Assembly (NCBI GenBank): GCA_937975735.1
Contig: CALJUI010000476.1
Location: forward strand, 1-10,090
DNA: 10,090 nucleotides
Reading direction: 5' to 3'
Origin: an uncultured Rubrivivax sp.
GTDB taxonomy: Bacteria; Pseudomonadota; Gammaproteobacteria; Burkholderiales; Burkholderiaceae_C
Position numbers and translations under genes: made by a program. This document shows positions 6,561 to 10,090 of this stretch, piece by piece (the first letter of the stretch is position 1; every line of letters starts with the position of its first letter). The notes beneath the pieces are model-generated. The model did no database searches and was not told where the DNA came from. It saw nothing but the letters and a program-made list of their open reading frames with translations.

Positions 6561-6731
6561 ATGCCCGTCTACGTCAACGAGGTCGTGATCCAGGTCGAGG
6601 TCGGCGGCACCCCGCCGGCGGCGGCGCCGGCCGCAGGGCCGACGCCAGCGCCGGTGTCCGACCGGCAGGCCTTGGTCGACGAGTGCGTCGAGCGCGTGCT
6701 CGAGATCCTGCGCGAGCGCGAGGAGCCCTGA
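6561..6731 (+). CDS. Small DUF5908 / Afp6-like protein, 56 aa
   Basis: A 56-codon gene too short for most gene finders. The product opens MPVYVNEVVIQVEV, has a Pro/Ala-rich linker (about 17-32), and ends in a charged helix DRQALVDECVERVLEILRER (34-53). This N-terminal strand, short linker and C-terminal ECVERVLEIL-type helix is the pattern of the DUF5908 family, small proteins that accompany eCIS genes at the afp6/pvc6 place, between tube and LysM genes. The role is unknown; a chaperone or a small adaptor at the tube-baseplate junction is possible. AGGAG at 6549-6553 precedes the ATG by seven bases, and the stop lies four bases before the next start, which supports translation as part of the operon. 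Confidence 0.85.
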   Translation: MPVYVNEVVIQVEVGGTPPAAAPAAGPTPAPVSDRQALVDECVERVLEILREREEP

Positions 6732-6734
6732 TCG

Positions 6735-7403
6735 ATGGCCAGCGGGCGACTCGAGAAACTGCTGGTCCGCGCCTACTCGGCGCCGGACTACGCCGAGAGC
6801 GCGCTGGTCGACACCTTCGAGGCCTACGTCAACCCGAACGAGATCACGCTGGCCTACGAGATGGAGTACGACAGCGCGCAGGGCTCGGGCACCACGGGCA
6901 GCCGGATGGACTTCAAGAAGGTCAAGCCGGGCGACCTGACGCTGGCCTTCTTCCTCGACGGCACCGGCGCGAACGGCGTCAAGATCGACGTGCAGAACGA
7001 GGTCGAGCACTTCCAGACGGTCACCGGCTACAACGGCGACATCCACCGGCCGAACCACCTGCTGATCGCCTGGGGGCGGGTCCAGGTCAAGCGCTGCGTG
7101 CTCAAGAGCGCGTCGATCGCCTACAAGCTGTTCAAGGCCGACGGCACGCCGCTGCGCGCCGTCATCAGCGCGACCTTCGTCGACGCGGTCGACGACCAGA
7201 CCCGCGTCGCGCTGGCGCAGGACAGCTCGCCCGACCTGACCCATGTGCGCGTGCTGCGCGCCGGCGACACCTTGGCCGCGCTGTGCCACCAGATCTACGG
7301 CGACCCGGGCCTGTACCTGAAGGTCGCCGAAGCGAACGGCCTGGACGGCGCGCGCCACCTGCCGGCCGGCACGCGCGTGCGCTTCCCGCCGCTGGCGAGC
7401 TGA
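6735..7403 (+). CDS. eCIS LysM tube-baseplate adaptor (Afp7/Pvc7-like)
   Basis: A 222-aa protein matching the Afp7/Pvc7 family, which forms the ring joining the inner tube to the spike and is related to T4 gp53/gp54-type LysM adaptors. The N-terminal tube-like part has FEAYVNPNEITLAYEMEYD (28-46), PGDLTLAFFLDGTG (65-78) and FQTVTGYNGDIHRPNHLLIAWG (93-114). The C-terminal LysM domain runs about 169-219, with VRVLRAGDTLAALCHQIYGD (171-190), then YLKVAEANGLD (194-204) and LPAGTRVRFPP (209-219). In this setting LysM is a structural protein-protein module and need not bind peptidoglycan. GAGGAG at 6720-6725 lies within the end of the previous gene; only three bases separate the two, so translation is probably coupled. 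Its place before the spike gene is the standard eCIS order. Confidence 0.93.
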   Translation: MASGRLEKLLVRAYSAPDYAESALVDTFEAYVNPNEITLAYEMEYDSAQGSGTTGSRMDFKKVKPGDLTLAFFLDGTGANGVKIDVQNEVEHFQTVTGYNGDIHRPNHLLIAWGRVQVKRCVLKSASIAYKLFKADGTPLRAVISATFVDAVDDQTRVALAQDSSPDLTHVRVLRAGDTLAALCHQIYGDPGLYLKVAEANGLDGARHLPAGTRVRFPPLAS

Positions 7404-7416
7404 GGACCGGCCGACG

Positions 7417-9156
7417 ATGCCGACCGAGCGCACCCTGCCGATCCGCGCCGAACACCGCGCCTTCACGGTGAAGGTCGGCGGCGAGGTGGTGCCCCGCGAA
7501 CACGCGCTGGTCGCCGTCAGCGTGGTCGCCGCCGCCAACCGCATCGCCAGCGTGCGGCTGAGCTATGCCGACGGCGACGCCAGCGAGAGCCGCTTCGCGC
7601 TGTCGGACCTCGGGCTCTTCGTGCCGGGCGCCGAGCTCGAGGTCAGCGCCGGCGCGCGCGGCGAGGAGCGGGTCGTCTTCAAGGGCCTGGTCGTGCGCCA
7701 GCGCCTGCGCGTGCGCGAATCGGCGCCGCCGCTGCTGATCGTCGACGGCCGCCACGCGGCGACGCGGCTGGCGCGCGTGCGGCGCAGCGCGAACTTCTTC
7801 GACCAGACCGACGCCGAGGTCATCGAGGCCCTGGTCGGCGCCGCCGGCCTGCCGGTCGAGGTGGAGGCGACCGACGTCGCCCACCCCCAGCTGGTGCAGC
7901 ACGACTGCAGCGACTGGGACTTCATCAACGCCCGCGCCGCCGCCAACGGCCTGCTGGTGCTGACCCGCGGCGATGCGCTCGCGGTGCGGGCGCCGGCGCT
8001 GGCCGACGCGGTGGCCACGCTGGAGTTCGGCTCGACCCTGCTCGACTTCGACGGCGAGATCGACGGCCGTGGCCACGCGGCGCAGGTGAGCGCCGCGCAC
8101 TGGGCGGCCGCCGACCAGAGGGTGAGCGAGCAGGACGGCGATCCGCCACCCTTCGACACGCCGGGCAACCTCGAGCCCGACACGCTGGCCGAGGCGATCG
8201 GTGCCGAGCGGCGCACCCTGGTGCACGCCGCGCTCGCCGACGACGAGGCGGCCGCGCTGGCCGGCGCCGAGATCACGCGGGCGCGGGTCAACCACGTCGG
8301 CGCGCGTGCCAAGTGCCATGGCCTCGCGACGGTGTTGCCGGGCGACACGGTCACGCTGGCCGGCGTCGGCGAGCGCTTCGGCGGCCAGGTGCTGGTCACC
8401 GGCGTTCGCCACGAGTTCGACACCGCGCAGGGCTGGAAGACACACCTGCAGATCGGCGGCGTCGACGCCGACCCGGCCCTGCGCCAGCGCCTGCAGCGGC
8501 AGCGCACGGCGTCGCTGCTGGCGCCGGTGGCGGGTCTGCAGGCCGGCGTCGTGGTCGACCTGGAGGACCCGGGCGGCGAGTTCCGCGTGCGCGTGCGGCT
8601 GCCGCTCGTGAACGCCGGCGACGACGGCGTGTGGGCGCGGGTCTGCGCGCTCGACGCCGGCGAAGAGCGCGGCTGGGTCATGCGCCCGGAGATCGGCGAC
8701 GAGGTGCTGGTCGGCTTCCTCGACGACGACCCGCGCCAGCCGGTGGTGCTGGGCATGCTGCACAGCAGCGCCAAGCCCGCGCCGATGGCCGCGGCCAACG
8801 ACAACGCGCTCAAGGGCTACACCAGCCGCAGCGGCATCGAGCTGCACTTCGACGACGACACGAAGGCGGTCACGCTGGCCACGCCCGGCGGCAACCGGCT
8901 GGTGCTCGACGACCAGGCCGGCGGCATCACCATCGAGGACACCAACGGCAACAAGATCGTGCTCGACGGCGGCGGCATCTCGATCGAGAGCGCGAGCGCG
9001 CTCAAGCTCGTCGCCGGCAGCAACGCGACGCTCGAGTCGGGCGCCTCCACCGAGGTCAGCGCAGGCCTGGCGCTCAAGCTCGAAGGCGCGGCGAGCACCG
9101 ACGTCAAGAGCGGCGGCGTCGTCAAGGTCGCCGGCGCCGCGGTGCAGTTGGGCTGA
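7417..9156 (+). CDS. eCIS central spike, VgrG/Afp8-like
   Basis: A 579-aa VgrG-family protein; in eCIS particles a trimer fits under the tube and forms the puncturing spike. Domain order: a gp27-like tube-fold region of about 1-350, including FFDQTDAEVIEALVGAAGLP (127-146) and QHDCSDWDFINARAAANGLL (161-180); a gp5-type OB fold about 370-450 with AGVVVDLEDPGGEFRVRV (376-393), WARVCALDAGEERGWVMRPE (406-425) and IGDEVLVGFLDDDPRQPVVL (426-445); then a C-terminal spike (about 466-579) made of short Gly/Asp/Asn-rich beta repeats such as GGNRLVLDD and NGNKIVLDGG. It ends VKVAGAAVQLG right after the helix, with no extra effector domain, as a structural spike would. It follows the LysM gene by 13 bases. 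Family call is firm; domain borders are approximate. Confidence 0.96.
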   Translation: MPTERTLPIRAEHRAFTVKVGGEVVPREHALVAVSVVAAANRIASVRLSYADGDASESRFALSDLGLFVPGAELEVSAGARGEERVVFKGLVVRQRLRVRESAPPLLIVDGRHAATRLARVRRSANFFDQTDAEVIEALVGAAGLPVEVEATDVAHPQLVQHDCSDWDFINARAAANGLLVLTRGDALAVRAPALADAVATLEFGSTLLDFDGEIDGRGHAAQVSAAHWAAADQRVSEQDGDPPPFDTPGNLEPDTLAEAIGAERRTLVHAALADDEAAALAGAEITRARVNHVGARAKCHGLATVLPGDTVTLAGVGERFGGQVLVTGVRHEFDTAQGWKTHLQIGGVDADPALRQRLQRQRTASLLAPVAGLQAGVVVDLEDPGGEFRVRVRLPLVNAGDDGVWARVCALDAGEERGWVMRPEIGDEVLVGFLDDDPRQPVVLGMLHSSAKPAPMAAANDNALKGYTSRSGIELHFDDDTKAVTLATPGGNRLVLDDQAGGITIEDTNGNKIVLDGGGISIESASALKLVAGSNATLESGASTEVSAGLALKLEGAASTDVKSGGVVKVAGAAVQLG

Positions 9157-9169
9157 GGGCGGGGCATCG

Positions 9170-9604
9170 ATGAGCAGCGACGTGCCCACCTTCCTCGGCC
9201 GCGGCTTCGCCTTCCCGCCGCGCTTCGAGGCCGGCCAGGCGGCGATGGCCGAGGACCGGGTCGACGTCGAGCAGAGCCTGACGATCCTCTTCGGCACCCG
9301 CCCCGGCGAGCGGGTGCTCTGGCCGGGCTTCGGCCTCGACCTGAGCCCGCTGCTGTTCGAGCCGCTGTCGACGACGATGCGCACGATGCTCGAGGACCGC
9401 ATCCGCACGACGCTGCTGGTGCACGAACCGCGCATCAAGGTGCTGGCGCTGACGCTCGACGACACGCTCGCGGTCGAAGGCCAGCTGCAGATCCGGCTCG
9501 AGTACGAGCTGCGCAGCACCAACTCGCGGTTCAACCTCGTCTACCCGTACTACCTGGGCGATGCGAACGAGCGGCGCGACGAAGTCGCGCCGGGGGCCGC
9601 ATGA
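9170..9604 (+). CDS. eCIS baseplate wedge protein, gp25-like (Afp9/Pvc9)
   Basis: A 144-aa gp25-like protein, the most conserved wedge component of contractile baseplates, which connects the sheath's first ring to the baseplate. The name gp25-like lysozyme is historical; a lysozyme activity is not implied. Landmarks are GRGFAFPPRFE (10-20), DVEQSLTILFGTRPGERVLW (32-51), PGFGLDLSPLLFEPL (52-66), LEDRIRTTLLVHEPRIKV (74-91) and the beta pair QLQIRLEYELRSTNSRFNLV (105-124). The ILFGTRPGERV box and the EPRI motif are diagnostic. It starts 13 bases after the spike gene and its stop overlaps the next start by ATGA. In Afp and PVC a PAAR tip gene follows it; here the baseplate J gene comes directly. 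Confidence 0.95.
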   Translation: MSSDVPTFLGRGFAFPPRFEAGQAAMAEDRVDVEQSLTILFGTRPGERVLWPGFGLDLSPLLFEPLSTTMRTMLEDRIRTTLLVHEPRIKVLALTLDDTLAVEGQLQIRLEYELRSTNSRFNLVYPYYLGDANERRDEVAPGAA

Positions 9605-10090
9605 GCCTCGCCCCGCGCCCGCTCGCGCCGACCGGCACCGCCCGGCCCGAGCGCGACGATCCGCGGCGCGATCCGGCGTCGGCGCCGCTCGACGACCGCG
9701 ACACCGTCGCGCTGCTGCAGGCGCTGCGCGCGCTGGCGCCGCTGATTCGCCACTACCACGACACGCCCGACACGCCCGATGGCGACTGGTCGGCCTGGTT
9801 CCCGGCCGGCGACGCGACGGCGCTGGCGGCGTTGACGGCGCGCGACGACGGGCGCACGCCGCCGCACCTGGCGCTGCTGCTGACCTTCCTGCGCCTGCTG
9901 CGCCGGCCGCAGGCACGGCTGAACCGGTTCACCGAACGCCATCTGCGCCGGCAGATGCAGGTGGTGCTGGGCTTTCGGCCCGCGCCGCCGCAGCCCGACC
10001 ACGCCCACCTCGTGATCGAGCTGAAGAAGGGCGCGGCGCCGGTCGAGTTCACGCCGGCGCACCGCTTCAACGCCGGCAAGGACGCCACCA
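9601..10090 (+). CDS. eCIS baseplate J-like protein (Afp11/Pvc11-like), N-terminal part only
   Basis: The first 163 codons of a large gene cut by the right edge. Afp11-type proteins are long (about 900 residues or more) wedge proteins related to T4 gp6 that build the baseplate with the gp25-like and Afp12 proteins. The visible part opens with a Pro/Arg/Asp-rich segment (1-32), then helical LLQALRALAPLIRHY (38-52) and LALLLTFLRLLRRPQARLNRF (90-110), FTERHLRRQMQVVLGFRPAP (110-129), DHAHLVIELKKGAAPVEFTP (133-152) and FNAGKDA (156-162). The arrangement of a RHL motif, a VLGFRP-type stretch, a HLVxEL strand and an AGKDA end is what the family shows at this position. The ATGA overlap with the gp25 stop implies coupled translation. 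Family assignment rests on N-terminal motifs and operon position only; the fold-defining middle is outside the window. Confidence 0.85.
   Translation, partial: MSLAPRPLAPTGTARPERDDPRRDPASAPLDDRDTVALLQALRALAPLIRHYHDTPDTPDGDWSAWFPAGDATALAALTARDDGRTPPHLALLLTFLRLLRRPQARLNRFTERHLRRQMQVVLGFRPAPPQPDHAHLVIELKKGAAPVEFTPAHRFNAGKDAT
9760..9777 (+). repeat. 9-base perfect tandem duplication inside the baseplate J gene
   Basis: Two adjacent copies of GACACGCCC encode Asp-Thr-Pro twice, followed by Pro-Asp-Gly. The duplication keeps the frame and lies in a non-conserved loop before the WSAW segment. A simple slippage product is likely. Confidence 0.5.

Noticed and set aside
7165..9534. 789-codon minus-strand frame opposite the spike gene
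   Set aside because: Antisense shadow; the product is repetitive in composition and shows no recognisable domain, while the plus frame has clear VgrG domains.
2602..10090. Type VI secretion system or prophage tail reading
   Set aside because: Sheath is a single long phage-tail-sheath protein, not a TssB/TssC pair, and the DUF4255, DUF5908 and LysM adaptor set is characteristic of eCIS; no capsid, lysis or integrase gene is visible.
1..10090. CRISPR array, tRNA, rRNA or insertion sequence
   Set aside because: No regularly spaced direct repeats, no tRNA-like cloverleaf with CCA end, no rRNA motifs and no transposase frame were seen.

Overview
The window is very GC-rich (third codon positions nearly all G or C) and every long gene has the codon use of a high-GC betaproteobacterium. 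A C/G-rich inverted-repeat element between two cistrons (about 3177-3254) resembles, from memory, intergenic repeats of the Burkholderiales Comamonadaceae/Leptothrix-Rubrivivax group. That placement is inference; no rRNA or other marker gene is present.

Left flank (1-2518), ordinary chromosomal genes: the 5' part of a ModE-type molybdate regulator on the minus strand running off the left edge; a divergent gamma-glutamyltransferase-family Ntn hydrolase of the short, signal-less YwrD-like kind; and a convergent DUF1415 gene ending 3 nt after it.

Right part (2602 to the right edge), one tightly packed plus-strand operon for an extracellular contractile injection system (eCIS; Afp/PVC/MAC-like, headless phage-tail-like). 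The order is Pvc16-like tail-terminator candidate (DUF4255), an unassigned 334-aa protein, one sheath protein, two tube proteins, a 56-aa DUF5908 protein, a LysM tube/baseplate adaptor (Afp7-like), a VgrG/Afp8-like spike, a gp25-like baseplate wedge protein and the N-terminus of an Afp11-like baseplate J protein. Spacings are 13-16 nt or less after the sheath gene, and gp25 overlaps the baseplate J gene by ATGA. Together these encode tube, sheath, spike and the inner baseplate. PAAR tip, second baseplate protein, tape measure, AAA+ ATPase, fibres and cargo are not in the window and would be expected to the right.

The points most worth attention are the unassigned protein between Pvc16 and sheath, the repeat element that butts against its start codon and can form alternative hairpins, the alternating C4/G4 hairpin series in the operon leader, the absence of a PAAR gene at its usual place, and the non-canonical substrate-binding residues of the GGT-family enzyme.
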